Part shown: positions 1-8,875 of the stretch, in pieces
How positions within the stretch are numbered: position 1 is the first letter of the stretch
How the letters are laid out: the number at the start of each line of letters is the position of its first letter
NCBI GenBank assembly: GCA_022828425.1
Contig: CP094685.1
Location: forward strand, 2,790,001-2,854,000
Direction of reading: 5' to 3'
DNA length: 64,000 nt
Source of the DNA: Candidatus Thiothrix sulfatifontis
GTDB taxonomy: Bacteria; Pseudomonadota; Gammaproteobacteria; Thiotrichales; Thiotrichaceae
The notes under the pieces: generated by a model
Told to the model about the DNA's origin: nothing
The model's database searches: none
The model's input: only the letters and a program-made list of their open reading frames with translations
Position numbers and translations under genes: made by a program

Positions 1-43
1 TTATAAATCCAATATTTGTGATTTTTTCCGACAAATGGCGTGG

Positions 44-655
44 TTAACGGGCGAAGGCTTGTTCCCATTGTGGTGCAAGCTGAAGCAAAAAGTCCCGATT
101 GAGTGCAACCCAAATAATTAATGGTGCAATCATCGGCAGTAGCAAGGTTCCGACTTGGTAGCCCAGCGCAATAAAATCCGCTTCAGTGGGTGAAATGCTC
201 TGTTGTGTTTGAAATGCTGCCCCAACGTCAAAAGTCAGTGTTTTCAATACGCTGAATGTCATGCTGAAGATTTCAGTGGGTAGGATCAAAAGGATACCCC
301 ACAATAAATTCGACCATTTGTGCGGGCTTGGGGTGGCGAGTATTAATGCCATCAACAGCGGCAAACTGTAGCTGTAAATCAGCGGGTTAAGCTGGAACCC
401 CAAGACGTCATCACCGACGGGGGGCGAGACGATCATCCCAGTGCTATCGTGTCCAAAGTTAGAGGCTAACACCAGCATGTGCCCGTCTAAACGTAGCCAC
501 ATGAGCGCTTCAGGCACAACGATGCTCACGAGTTTGCCGGTTATCAACGTGATAGGGGCAAGGTGGTAGGTGGCACTGGCATACCACAGGAAAAACGTGA
601 GTGGAAAAAAAATCAGTACGCCCAACATAAAGCGGTGCAGGGGCTTGTGTGTCAT
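44..655 (-). CDS. Exosortase H-associated membrane protein
   Basis: A 203-residue, very hydrophobic protein with about five membrane segments (for example LGVLIFFPLTFFLWYA near the N-terminus and LLLPMIAPLIIWVAL near the C-terminus). The reading frame is open further upstream, but the ATG at 655 is chosen because it overlaps the exosortase stop codon in an ATGA arrangement, which implies translational coupling. A membrane protein of this size next to exosortase H is a known pairing, and its role is presumed to be helping the transpeptidase handle IPTLxxWG-tailed proteins. The family call rests mainly on position, size and hydrophobicity. No catalytic motif is visible. Confidence 0.7.
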   Translation of the reverse strand: MTHKPLHRFMLGVLIFFPLTFFLWYASATYHLAPITLITGKLVSIVVPEALMWLRLDGHMLVLASNFGHDSTGMIVSPPVGDDVLGFQLNPLIYSYSLPLLMALILATPSPHKWSNLLWGILLILPTEIFSMTFSVLKTLTFDVGAAFQTQQSISPTEADFIALGYQVGTLLLPMIAPLIIWVALNRDFLLQLAPQWEQAFAR

Positions 656-1164
656 GCCACTGCCTCGGCTGATTGTGTTTGGCGCTGCTGCCCCGGCAAA
701 TAACGAATCCACACCAAAAAGACGATAAGGGCATCCAGCATAATCAGGGCTTGCCAAATGTACAGATGCGCCCAATCAAACAGTGCCTGACTCCATTGTC
801 CAAGGTAAAATAAACTAATGATTCGCAACAGATTCATGCCTTGAATGGCAATGAAGCCCCACAATAACCCCGTCAGTTTGTACAAGAAGGGGGCAGGGAA
901 TGCCATAATTGCTGCCAGCAATACAATCATCGCCTCAACCCCATTGCACCCCGGCTCAATCGATACCGCAAAGCCATTCACCGTGCTGCGCACGACTTTA
1001 CCGGCGGTAGCTACATTGGGGTCGAACGCGGTCATTAACCAACCGCTCACGTCAGCTAACACGCTCGTCCACGGCAGGATAACAGCGGTTTGCACGGGTT
1101 GAAGCATTTCTACCCCAAACAAAACGCCTTGCACCAATAGAAACAACAGAAGGAAACGTACCAT
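652..1164 (-). CDS. xrtH: Exosortase H (XrtH)
   Basis: A 170-residue polytopic inner-membrane cysteine protease/transpeptidase. The exosortase catalytic residues are visible: Cys73 in EPGCNGVEAM, Arg114 in GMNLLRI and His133 in DWAHLYIWQ, each near a hydrophobic segment. The short length and absence of an EpsI domain fit the H subtype, which by family knowledge processes IPTLxxWG C-terminal signals. The start at 1164 has an AAGTGAG-like ribosome-binding site. The gene runs directly into its membrane partner. No protein with an IPTL-type tail is seen in this window, so its substrates lie elsewhere. Confidence 0.85.
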   Translation of the reverse strand: MVRFLLLFLLVQGVLFGVEMLQPVQTAVILPWTSVLADVSGWLMTAFDPNVATAGKVVRSTVNGFAVSIEPGCNGVEAMIVLLAAIMAFPAPFLYKLTGLLWGFIAIQGMNLLRIISLFYLGQWSQALFDWAHLYIWQALIMLDALIVFLVWIRYLPGQQRQTQSAEAVA

Positions 1165-1231
1165 AGCTCACTTTCTTGTATTTTTTATAACGCTATCATT
1201 TTAGCTGATGTTAGAGCGGATGGGTAGCGCT

Positions 1232-2119
1232 TCACGTTAAAGAACTTCCCGTGTTACGCCGTTGCGATATTTCATGCAAAAGTTGTACGGCTGTTTCGAC
1301 TGACTGTAGCCTGTTTTCAGGGAACTTCGCCAATAAGCCGTTAATTAACGGTTGGTAAGCAGACAAGTTATCCGGTAAGGATGGTATGGGGGCAAGTGCA
1401 TGTTTTTTCAATAGTTCCGCTAATGTGGTCGATTCGTAGGGCTTGCGACCCACTAGCAATTCATAAAGTATCACCCCCAAGGCGTACAAATCGGTACGTT
1501 CATCCGGTGGGTCGCCAATAATGCGCTCGGGGCTAATATAGTAGGGCGTACAGTAAATTTCATCTTCACGCAAAAAGCCACTGGCGACCAACAAACGGGT
1601 TTCTAAACCAAAATCCAGCAAGGCCAATGATTGGTCGTGGCGCACAATAATATTGGAGGTTTTAAGGTCTTGATGCAGCAGCCCGATGCCGTGAATCACG
1701 CCCAGCGCAAGCGCAATTTCTTCAAACCATTGCAACGCTTGCGCTGATGAGGGGTTGCCCGATGCCGCTAAGTGCCGCCGCAAAGTAGTGCCGGGCACAT
1801 ATTCCATAATCATGTACAAGGTGCCAGAGCTGATGCCCGCATCCAGCGGCTGCACCAGCCCAGGGTGCGCAAGCAGTGCCAAGGCTTTGCTTTCCAAAAT
1901 GAATTCGTCAATTAAATCTTGTGCCAAGTGACTGGCATCAAATTTGAAACGTTTAATCACCACCGCTGCGCCGTCGGTCTTTCGCGCCAACAGAATGATG
2001 GCATTGTCGCTTTCATGCAACGTCTCGATTTGCTGATAGCCCGGTAATGCCAGCGGATACTGCGCCAATAAAGGGTGTTTCACGCCGCTGTTCCTGTGTA
2101 CTTGTTCATTAGCCCTCAT
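1232..2119 (-). CDS. Serine/threonine protein kinase (Hanks type)
   Basis: A 295-residue soluble kinase that is little more than the catalytic domain. Visible motifs are the ATP-anchoring lysine in VVIKRF, the catalytic loop HQDLKTSN (HQD rather than HRD), the metal-binding DFG in LLDFGLE, an SPE motif in place of APE, and the DLYALGVILYELLVG helix. There is no transmembrane segment or PASTA/sensor domain, so its signal is unknown. It sits 67 bp upstream of, and on the same strand as, the exosortase gene, so co-transcription is possible. No ribosome-binding site is obvious at the chosen ATG. Confidence 0.88.
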   Translation of the reverse strand: MRANEQVHRNSGVKHPLLAQYPLALPGYQQIETLHESDNAIILLARKTDGAAVVIKRFKFDASHLAQDLIDEFILESKALALLAHPGLVQPLDAGISSGTLYMIMEYVPGTTLRRHLAASGNPSSAQALQWFEEIALALGVIHGIGLLHQDLKTSNIIVRHDQSLALLDFGLETRLLVASGFLREDEIYCTPYYISPERIIGDPPDERTDLYALGVILYELLVGRKPYESTTLAELLKKHALAPIPSLPDNLSAYQPLINGLLAKFPENRLQSVETAVQLLHEISQRRNTGSSLT

Positions 2120-2225
2120 TCATAAAATGTTGGTGTGGTAATCGACCGCTGTAAATAGTGTAGGACATTGGCGACGGGTATGTCGTCTCACCTAGTATCA
2201 ACAAGGAAATCGGGTGCAATCGGAA

Positions 2226-2254
2226 TTGACAAACGGGGCGGAGTCACCCATAAT
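2226..2254 (+). promoter_or_regulatory. Sigma-70 promoter of the rpsF operon
   Basis: A consensus -35 hexamer TTGACA (2226-2231) is followed after exactly 17 bp by CATAAT (2249-2254). It lies about 75 bp upstream of rpsF, leaving a leader that contains a small GGGC/GCCC hairpin. S6-S18 autoregulatory elements are known in leaders of this operon. I cannot show one here beyond a CCG near the ribosome-binding site. Confidence 0.8.
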
Positions 2255-2334
2255 TCCGCGCTTTTCTATGGGCATCTGCCCAAGATCCTTGCCTCACCAT
2301 TCATGGGAGGCTTTTAACCCGAAAGGAAACTGTC

Positions 2335-2727
2335 ATGAGACATTATGAAATTGTCTTTCTGGTCCACCCGGATCAGAGTGAACAAGTACCTGCGATGGTA
2401 GAACGCTACCGTAGTATGGTGCAAGAAAGCGGTGGCGCAATCCACCGTTTGGAAGATTGGGGCCGTCGCCAATTGGCTTACCCGATCAATAAGCTGCATA
2501 AAGCACACTATGTGCTGATGAATATCGAATGCGGCGCGGAAACACTGGCTGAACTGGAAAGCATTTTCCGCTTCAACGACGCGGTTATCCGTAATGTCAC
2601 CATGCGCATGGATAAGGCTGTCACTGAGCCATCCCCGTTGAGAAAAGACGCGGAAGGCAAGCCTGCTAGACGTATGCGTGAAGAGCCTGTGTCAGATGAT
2701 GATTACTCATCATCCGATGACGAATAA
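2335..2727 (+). CDS. rpsF: 30S ribosomal protein S6
   Basis: A 130-residue S6 protein of the small ribosomal subunit, where it pairs with S18. The N-terminus [19 protein letters not shown] and the [20 protein letters not shown] segment are characteristic. The C-terminus carries an acidic, serine-rich tail ([11 protein letters not shown]), as in many gammaproteobacterial S6 proteins. The start has a strong AAAGGAA ribosome-binding site. It is the first gene of rpsF-rpsR-rplI. No priB lies between rpsF and rpsR, unlike E. coli. Confidence 0.97.
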   Translation: MRHYEIVFLVHPDQSEQVPAMVERYRSMVQESGGAIHRLEDWGRRQLAYPINKLHKAHYVLMNIECGAETLAELESIFRFNDAVIRNVTMRMDKAVTEPSPLRKDAEGKPARRMREEPVSDDDYSSSDDE

Positions 2728-2751
2728 TTACGGTTGATCTGGAGCTAATAT

Positions 2752-2979
2752 ATGTCACGTCAATTCCGCCGCAAAAAATACTGCCGTTTCACGGCTGAAA
2801 AGATCACCGAGATTGATTACAAAGATCTCGAAATCCTGAAGAGCTTTATCACCGAAACCGGCAAAATCGTACCCAGCCGCATTACAGGTACTAAAGCGAT
2901 TTATCAGCGTCAACTGGCAACCGCTATCAAGCGGGCGCGTTTCCTCGCGTTGCTGGCATACACTGATCAGCACAAGTAA
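2752..2979 (+). CDS. rpsR: 30S ribosomal protein S18
   Basis: A 75-residue, strongly basic protein of the small subunit platform. The segments [24 protein letters not shown] and [11 protein letters not shown] are typical of S18, and the length matches the family. It lies 24 bp after rpsF and 12 bp before rplI in one operon. Confidence 0.98.
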   Translation: MSRQFRRKKYCRFTAEKITEIDYKDLEILKSFITETGKIVPSRITGTKAIYQRQLATAIKRARFLALLAYTDQHK

Positions 2980-2991
2980 AAGGTGAGTACG

Positions 2992-3438
2992 ATGCAAGTT
3001 ATTCTTTTGAAAAAAGTGGAAAACCTTGGCACGCTCGGCAATGTTGTGTCAGTGCGCCCTGGTTATGCCCGCAACTTCCTTGTTCCACAAGGCAAGGCGC
3101 AAATGGCAACTAAAGCCAATTTAGCTGCTTTTGAAGTCCGTCGCGCTGAATTAGAAGCCGAAGCCGAAGCGATTCTGGCAGCCGCACAAGCGCGTCGTGA
3201 CCAACTGGCTGAGATGGTGTTGACCATCAAAGGCAAAGCGGGTAACGAAGGCAAATTGTTCGGTTCGGTATCCAATATTGAAATCGCGGAAGCGATTCAA
3301 GCTGCTGGTATCGAAATCGAACGCCGTGAAATCCGTATGCCGGATGGCGCTATCCGCCATTTGGGTGAATTTGAAATCGGCGTACATTTGCACGCCGAAG
3401 TCGATACCACCATCAAGGTTGTCGTTGAAGCAGAATAA
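2992..3438 (+). CDS. rplI: 50S ribosomal protein L9
   Basis: A 148-residue L9 with the usual two-domain layout: MQVILLKKVENLGTLGNVV and GYARNFLVPQGKA at the N-terminus, a long alanine/glutamate-rich connecting helix, and a C-terminal rRNA-binding domain (GNEGKLFGSVSN). An in-frame GTG lies three codons upstream. The ATG at 2992 is preferred because an AAGGTGAG ribosome-binding site sits just before it and the protein then begins like other L9 proteins. A strong terminator follows. Confidence 0.97.
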   Translation: MQVILLKKVENLGTLGNVVSVRPGYARNFLVPQGKAQMATKANLAAFEVRRAELEAEAEAILAAAQARRDQLAEMVLTIKGKAGNEGKLFGSVSNIEIAEAIQAAGIEIERREIRMPDGAIRHLGEFEIGVHLHAEVDTTIKVVVEAE

Positions 3439-3469
3439 TTTCTGATTTAACAATATCTTGTGAAAAATG

Positions 3470-3509
3470 CCCCGCCATGCTTGATCGTGTGGCGGGGTAT
3501 TTTTATTTA
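3470..3509 (+). terminator. Rho-independent terminator after rplI
   Basis: A perfect 8-bp stem, CCCCGCCA (3470-3477) with TGGCGGGG (3490-3497), is followed by TATTTTTATTT. The A-run before the stem makes it symmetrical. It ends the rpsF-rpsR-rplI unit, so dnaB needs its own promoter. Confidence 0.9.
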
Positions 3510-3571
3510 TCCACAGTTTTCCCACTGTTCTATCCCTAACGTTTACCGCTAATTTTCGTTAAACTGCACCC

Positions 3572-6500
3572 ATGGCAGACTCATACGAATCCCTCAAAAT
3601 CCCCCCCCACTCCATCGAAGCCGAACAATCTGTTCTGGGCGGCTTGTTGTTGAGTGGCTTAGCTAACGACAGTACCGCGTGGGATACCATTGCGGATAAA
3701 ATAATCGAAAGCGATTTCTATAGGCAAGACCATCGCCTGATTTTCCGCGCTATCGCCGATTTGGTCGAAGACAGCAAACCGCTGGATTTGGTCACGGTGT
3801 CGGAATGGCTCAAGCAGCGTAATGAACTGGAAAATGCCGGTGGCTTTGCTTATTTGGCGACGATGGCGAAAGACACACCCAGCGCTGCCAATATCCGTGC
3901 GTATGCTGACATCGTGCGTGAAAAGTCGGTGCTGCGCCAATTGATTAGCGTGGGGACCGGCATTGCCGATTCCGCCTTCACTGCCCAAGGTCGCCCCAGC
4001 AAAGAATTGCTGGATGAAGCCGAACAAAAGGTTTTCAAGATCGCAGAGCAAGGCACACGGCAAGGCCAAGTATTCAAACCGCTGAAAAGTCTACTTAAAG
4101 TTACTTTGGCGCACATCGAAGAATTAAGCAAACTCGACACCAATATTACCGGCGTTTCCACCGGCTACAGCCAATTGGATGAAATGACCTCAGGCTTGCA
4201 GAAAGGAGATTTGATCATCGTGGCTGGGAGACCATCCATGGGAAAATGCATTGTTACTGGCAGCCGCGTATTGAATCCGCTCACGGGGCGTTTGGAAGTT
4301 ATTGACGATTTGATTGCCCGACAACAAGGTTCGTTGGCTACGCTAAACGCACAGATGCGTTTGCAAGTCGCGCAACCGTCGCAATATGTTGATGATGGTA
4401 TCAAACCCGTTTTCCGGGTACGCACGGCGCTTGGGCGTGAAATCACCACCACGCTGACGCATCCTTTTCTCACGATTGAAGGTTGGAAGCCATTAGCGGA
4501 TATTCAGGTCGGTAAACGCATTGCTGTGCCACGTATTTTACCGTTTTTTGGCAAAGGCACGCTGTCAGAACAGCGCACCAAACTCATTGCTTATTTTTTA
4601 ACTGATGGTGGCTTGACGCAAAGTTGCCCGCAATTCACCAATATTAACCCTCGAATTCGCCAAGATTTTATTGCCGCACTCGACGATTTTCCGGGTGTGC
4701 AATGGCGCTTGGAAGACAGCAAGGGGCAACGCACCCCCAGTATCCGTGTCGCAACCGATACCGTATTTCAGCACGAAGCAAGGCAAGATTTTGCTGCGCG
4801 TTTTAAACACCGCTTGCAAGAACTTTCCTTAAGTTTGAATGCATTGGCGCGACAATTAGGCGTTGCCGTGGCAACGGTACATTATTGGTCAGTAGGTAAA
4901 GCAGTTCCTGCTGGGGATATGTTCGGTATTTTGTGTCGGCAACTTCAGCTAGAACCCTCTGCATTGATGCCACATGGCAGTGCTGCCACTACCCGTTCTG
5001 CGCCAAATCCGGTGACGGAATGGTTACAAACGTTGGGTTTGATGGGCAAAAATGCTTATGAAAAGCGTATACCGGCGCCTGTATATGAATTGCCGCGTGC
5101 GCTGATGGCGGTTTTTTTGAATCGGGCGTTTGCGTGTGATGGCAGTGTTTACGTCCAAAACGGTGTTCAAGCGGGTATTTCCTATAGCACGGTTAGCTAT
5201 GCATTAGCGCGGGATATGCAGCATTTATTGGTACGTTTTGGCATTCTTGCGAAATTACGCCATCGGCAAATACGGTATCAGGGTGAATATCGTGCCGCCT
5301 ATGAATTGCGTATTACACATCAGCAACACGTTCGCCAATTTTTAGAAGAAATTGGCGTGTACGGTAAAGAAGAAGCCGTGCAAAAAGCCTTGACGGTCAG
5401 CCAAGAAAAAACACCCAAAGTCATTTTAGATACGTTACCAAGTGAAACATGGGCAATTGTTGCAGACTGCAAAAGCGATTTGACTTGGGCAGAGTTAGCT
5501 CATCGCATGGGGCGTAAACCCGGACATAATTTCCATGTGGGTAAGCGCGGCATAGGTCGTGAGTTATTGGCAGAAATGGCAGCCGCATTATCGTCCGAGA
5601 CACTTGCTACGCTTGCGCACAGTGATCTTTATTGGGATGAAATTGAATCCATTGATTATTTGGGTGAACAGCAAGTCTATGATTTGAGCGTACCGGATAC
5701 GCACAATTTTGTTGCTGATGATGTGTTGGTGCATAACACTACTTTTTCGATGAATATCGCCGAATATGCCGCTGCGCACAAAAAACTCCCGACCGCTGTA
5801 TTCAGCATGGAGATGCCCGCCGAACAGCTCACTTTGCGTTTGCTGTCTTCGATGGGACGGGTAGATCAACACCGCATTCGGACGGGCAAACTCACCGATG
5901 AAGATTGGCCGCGCATTGCCACGGCGGTGAAAATTTTTGCCGATGTTCCCATGTTCATCGACGACAGCCCTGCGCTTTCCCCGACCGAAGTTCGCGCCCG
6001 CGCCCGCCGCTTAATGCGTGAACACGGGCAACTCGGCTTGATTGTGTTGGACTACTTGCAATTGATGCAAACTGGCACGAGCACCGACAACCGCACTGCG
6101 GAAATTTCCGAAATCTCACGCGGTTTGAAGTCGTTGGCAAAAGAACTCGCGGTTCCCGTGATTGCCCTGTCACAGCTTAATCGCAGCTTGGAACAACGCC
6201 CCAATAAGCGCCCAGTGATGTCGGATTTACGTGAATGCGTTACCGGCGATACCTTAGTTATGTTGGCAGATGGGCGGCGCGTACCTATCCGTGATTTGGT
6301 TGGGCAAACGCCTAGCGTTGTGTCGGTGAATGCTGCTGGACAATTGGAAACTGCCGTTACGGATTTAGTGTGGTCAGTTGGTAAGAAAGAAACCGTGCGT
6401 GTTAGCTTTGCCAGTGGGCGAACGATTTGTTGTTCCAAAGAGCACCGTTTACGCGCCTTGTGGGATTGGCAATATGCTGGAGAATTGCAACCCGGCGACC

Positions 6501-7699
6501 GTATTGCATTGGCACATCATTTACCAGAACCAGCACAGCCGCAGCCATGGCCTGAGCATGAAATTATTTTACTGGCGCATTTGGTGGGTGATGGTAGCTA
6601 CATTAAACACCAACCCTTACGCTATACCACCGCCTGTGAAGCAAACAGCCAAGCCGTCACACAAGCTGCCGAAGCACTGGGTTCTACCGTGACTCGTTAT
6701 CCCGGCAAAGGTAATTGGCATCAGCTTGTGATTAGCGGAAATGGCAACCGTTGGCATCCGCAAGGGGTAGGCAAGTGGCTAAAAGACTTGGGTATATTCG
6801 GGCAACGTTCGCGTGAAAAATATTTGCCAGCGGGTGTGTTTCAATTACCTAATGCGCAATTGGCACTATTTCTGCGTCATTTGTGGGCGACCGATGGCAG
6901 TATTCATGTGGGGAAAACTAAATGCCGCATTTATTTTGCCACTGCCAGTGAACTGCTGATTCGGGATGTTGCGGCTTTGTTGCTACGTTTCGGGATTGTG
7001 GCACGTATCAAACATATCACTACTGCGGAAAGTATAGAGGGTTGGTTTACTGCCGATGTTTCTGGTGTAACCCAGCAACGCCTCTTTATGCGTGAGATTG
7101 GGGCATTTGGGTCACGTGCGGATAATAGCGACGAACTCATGTGCTTGCTGAACAGTACCGTTGATAATACCAATGTGGATACCTTGCCAGAAAGCGTGTT
7201 TGACTATGTTCGTGCGCAGATGCAGCAACAAGGGATTACGCATCGCCGCATGGCAAGTTTGCGTGGCACGGCTTATGGTGGCAATGCGCATTTTAACTTT
7301 GCCCCGTCACGCGATACTTTGAGTAGTTATGCTGAGATTTTGAATGATGATGCCTTGCGCACATTGGTGAGTGACGGTTTATTTTGGGATAGAGTGGTCG
7401 CAGTTGAACCAGCGGGTGAAGCTGAAGTCTTTGATTTAACTGTTCCGGGTAATGCCTGTTGGTTGGCGGATGGGATTGTGAGCCACAATTCGGGCGCGAT
7501 TGAACAAGATGCTGACTTAATCATCTTTATCTATCGCGATGAAGTCTACAACCCCGAATCCCCCGACAAAGGCACAGCAGAAATCATCATTGCCAAGCAG
7601 CGTAATGGGCCGATTGGCAGTCTGCGTTTAACCTTCCTCGGTAAATACACCCGTTTTGAGAATTATACCCCTGACATTTATACCCCAGGATTTGAATAA
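3572..7699 (+). CDS. dnaB: Replicative DNA helicase DnaB with two inteins
   Basis: The 1375-residue reading frame is a DnaB helicase of 460 residues once two inteins are removed. Extein 1 (residues 1-225) holds the N-terminal DnaB domain and ends inside the Walker A motif GRPSMGK. Extein 2 (723-888) begins TTFSMNIAEY and holds Walker B (LIVLDYLQLM). Extein 3 (1307-1375) begins SGAIEQDADLI. Intein 1 is residues 226-722 and intein 2 is residues 889-1306. Without splicing the ATP site is broken, so splicing must be efficient for the hexameric replication-fork helicase to work. The frame is uninterrupted throughout. The gene lies in the usual place before alr. No good ribosome-binding site is seen at the ATG. 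Confidence 0.97.
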   Translation: MADSYESLKIPPHSIEAEQSVLGGLLLSGLANDSTAWDTIADKIIESDFYRQDHRLIFRAIADLVEDSKPLDLVTVSEWLKQRNELENAGGFAYLATMAKDTPSAANIRAYADIVREKSVLRQLISVGTGIADSAFTAQGRPSKELLDEAEQKVFKIAEQGTRQGQVFKPLKSLLKVTLAHIEELSKLDTNITGVSTGYSQLDEMTSGLQKGDLIIVAGRPSMGKCIVTGSRVLNPLTGRLEVIDDLIARQQGSLATLNAQMRLQVAQPSQYVDDGIKPVFRVRTALGREITTTLTHPFLTIEGWKPLADIQVGKRIAVPRILPFFGKGTLSEQRTKLIAYFLTDGGLTQSCPQFTNINPRIRQDFIAALDDFPGVQWRLEDSKGQRTPSIRVATDTVFQHEARQDFAARFKHRLQELSLSLNALARQLGVAVATVHYWSVGKAVPAGDMFGILCRQLQLEPSALMPHGSAATTRSAPNPVTEWLQTLGLMGKNAYEKRIPAPVYELPRALMAVFLNRAFACDGSVYVQNGVQAGISYSTVSYALARDMQHLLVRFGILAKLRHRQIRYQGEYRAAYELRITHQQHVRQFLEEIGVYGKEEAVQKALTVSQEKTPKVILDTLPSETWAIVADCKSDLTWAELAHRMGRKPGHNFHVGKRGIGRELLAEMAAALSSETLATLAHSDLYWDEIESIDYLGEQQVYDLSVPDTHNFVADDVLVHNTTFSMNIAEYAAAHKKLPTAVFSMEMPAEQLTLRLLSSMGRVDQHRIRTGKLTDEDWPRIATAVKIFADVPMFIDDSPALSPTEVRARARRLMREHGQLGLIVLDYLQLMQTGTSTDNRTAEISEISRGLKSLAKELAVPVIALSQLNRSLEQRPNKRPVMSDLRECVTGDTLVMLADGRRVPIRDLVGQTPSVVSVNAAGQLETAVTDLVWSVGKKETVRVSFASGRTICCSKEHRLRALWDWQYAGELQPGDRIALAHHLPEPAQPQPWPEHEIILLAHLVGDGSYIKHQPLRYTTACEANSQAVTQAAEALGSTVTRYPGKGNWHQLVISGNGNRWHPQGVGKWLKDLGIFGQRSREKYLPAGVFQLPNAQLALFLRHLWATDGSIHVGKTKCRIYFATASELLIRDVAALLLRFGIVARIKHITTAESIEGWFTADVSGVTQQRLFMREIGAFGSRADNSDELMCLLNSTVDNTNVDTLPESVFDYVRAQMQQQGITHRRMASLRGTAYGGNAHFNFAPSRDTLSSYAEILNDDALRTLVSDGLFWDRVVAVEPAGEAEVFDLTVPGNACWLADGIVSHNSGAIEQDADLIIFIYRDEVYNPESPDKGTAEIIIAKQRNGPIGSLRLTFLGKYTRFENYTPDIYTPGFE
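4247..5737 (+). other. Intein 1 of DnaB, in the Walker A motif, with LAGLIDADG endonuclease
   Basis: This 497-residue intein (DnaB residues 226-722) is inserted between GK and TT of GRPSMGK|TT. It starts with Cys (CIVTGSRVLN), has block B TLTHPF, and ends VLVHN before a +1 Thr, so it is a standard class 1 intein with all splicing residues present. Two LAGLIDADG-type motifs are visible: LIAYFLTDGG near residue 337 and FLNRAFACDGS near residue 515. Between them, about residues 409-468, is a helix-turn-helix-like segment (LNALARQLGVAVATVHYW). Both the splicing domain and the endonuclease look intact. Confidence 0.95.
6236..7489 (+). other. Intein 2 of DnaB, at the DLRE/SGAIEQD site, with LAGLIDADG endonuclease
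   Basis: This 418-residue intein (DnaB residues 889-1306) lies between DLRE and SGAIEQDAD, the site used by the well-known cyanobacterial (Ssp) DnaB intein. It begins CVTGDTLVMLADG, has block B SKEHRL, block F VFDLTVPGNACWLADG, and ends IVSHN before a +1 Ser. The endonuclease motifs are LLAHLVGDGS near residue 1000 and FLRHLWATDGS near residue 1100. All splicing residues are present. The sequence differs widely from intein 1, so the two are independent insertions and not a recent duplication. Confidence 0.95.
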
Positions 7700-7725
7700 T
7701 TGTTACAAACCGCTACACTGCCTGC

Positions 7726-8799
7726 ATGAAACGATCTGCACGCGCCATTATTGATACTGCTGCACTGCGGCATAACCTTGCACGCTGCCGCGAAGTCGCG
7801 CCGAATAGTTTGGCAATGGCGGTGATTAAGGCCAATGCTTACGGACACAATATGCTCAAAGCTGCCGAAACCCTCAGCAATGCTAACGGTTTCGCGGTCT
7901 CATGTTTGTCGGAAGCGACCGAATTGCGCCAAGCCCGCTTTATCCACCCGATTTTGGTGTTGCAAGGTTTCAATCATTTGCAAGGCATGAAAACTGCCGC
8001 CGAACACCGTTTTCGCGTGGTGCTGCACGATCTTTCCCAACTGGAATTGCTCGATAATGCGCCCGCCTCGGTCAAAGTGGATGTCGCGCTGAAACTGGAT
8101 ACCGGAATGCACCGTCTGGGCTTTCCAGTAGAGCAAGCGCCGCACTTATTTGAGCGCTTGCAGAAGCACCCGAACGTCAAGCCCAACCCGTGGTTGATGA
8201 CACACATGGCGTGTGCCGACGACTTGGATAGCGACAAAACTCCGCAACAACTGGAACGCTTTGCCAAATACACCGCTGGATTGCAGGCACCGCGTAGCAT
8301 TGGCAATTCCGCCAGTATTCTAGGCTGGCCGCAAACCCATGTGAATTGGGTACGCCCCGGCATTATGTTGTATGGCTCTTCCCCGTTTGTGAATGGCGAT
8401 GCTAAGCGTGACGGGTTGCAGCCGGTGATGAGCTTGGTTGCACCGCTGATTTCGATTCACACCATTCCGCAAGGCGAAAGCATTGGCTACGGGGCAAGTT
8501 GGGTATGCCCAGAAGACACCCGTACTGGTGTAGTGGCGATTGGTTATGCCGACGGCTACCCACGCCATGCGCCAACGGGTACGCCAGTTTGGATCAATGG
8601 CAAGCAAACCCGTCTGCTAGGGCGCGTGTCGATGGATATGATCGTAATCGACCTCACCGCCATTGAAGCGCGGGTGGGTGATCAGGTGGAATTGTGGGGC
8701 AAACACCTGTCTGTCGACCGGGTTGCGCAAGCCGCTGGGACGATCAGTTATGAGATTTTGTGTAACGCAGGCAATCTTTGCAAGCATGAATATCTTTGA
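7726..8799 (+). CDS. alr: Alanine racemase
   Basis: A 357-residue fold-type III PLP enzyme that interconverts L- and D-alanine for peptidoglycan. The PLP lysine is Lys35 in MAVIKANAYGHN. The second catalytic base is Tyr255 in SIGYGASW. GYADGYPR and GRVSMDMIVIDL are further family motifs. The length is normal. It begins 27 bp after dnaB, the usual gammaproteobacterial neighbour, and is probably co-transcribed with it. Confidence 0.97.
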   Translation: MKRSARAIIDTAALRHNLARCREVAPNSLAMAVIKANAYGHNMLKAAETLSNANGFAVSCLSEATELRQARFIHPILVLQGFNHLQGMKTAAEHRFRVVLHDLSQLELLDNAPASVKVDVALKLDTGMHRLGFPVEQAPHLFERLQKHPNVKPNPWLMTHMACADDLDSDKTPQQLERFAKYTAGLQAPRSIGNSASILGWPQTHVNWVRPGIMLYGSSPFVNGDAKRDGLQPVMSLVAPLISIHTIPQGESIGYGASWVCPEDTRTGVVAIGYADGYPRHAPTGTPVWINGKQTRLLGRVSMDMIVIDLTAIEARVGDQVELWGKHLSVDRVAQAAGTISYEILCNAGNLCKHEYL

Positions 8800-8875
8800 T
8801 GGAATAAATATTTTTTTGTTGCTGATAATTAAATAAGAATTTGCTATCCTATTTTTTGTACAGATTAATCAAATC

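Noticed and set aside
1-43. Left edge of the window
   Set aside because: It is too short to hold anything I can support.
2728-2751. priB between rpsF and rpsR as in E. coli
   Set aside because: Only 24 bp separate the two genes.
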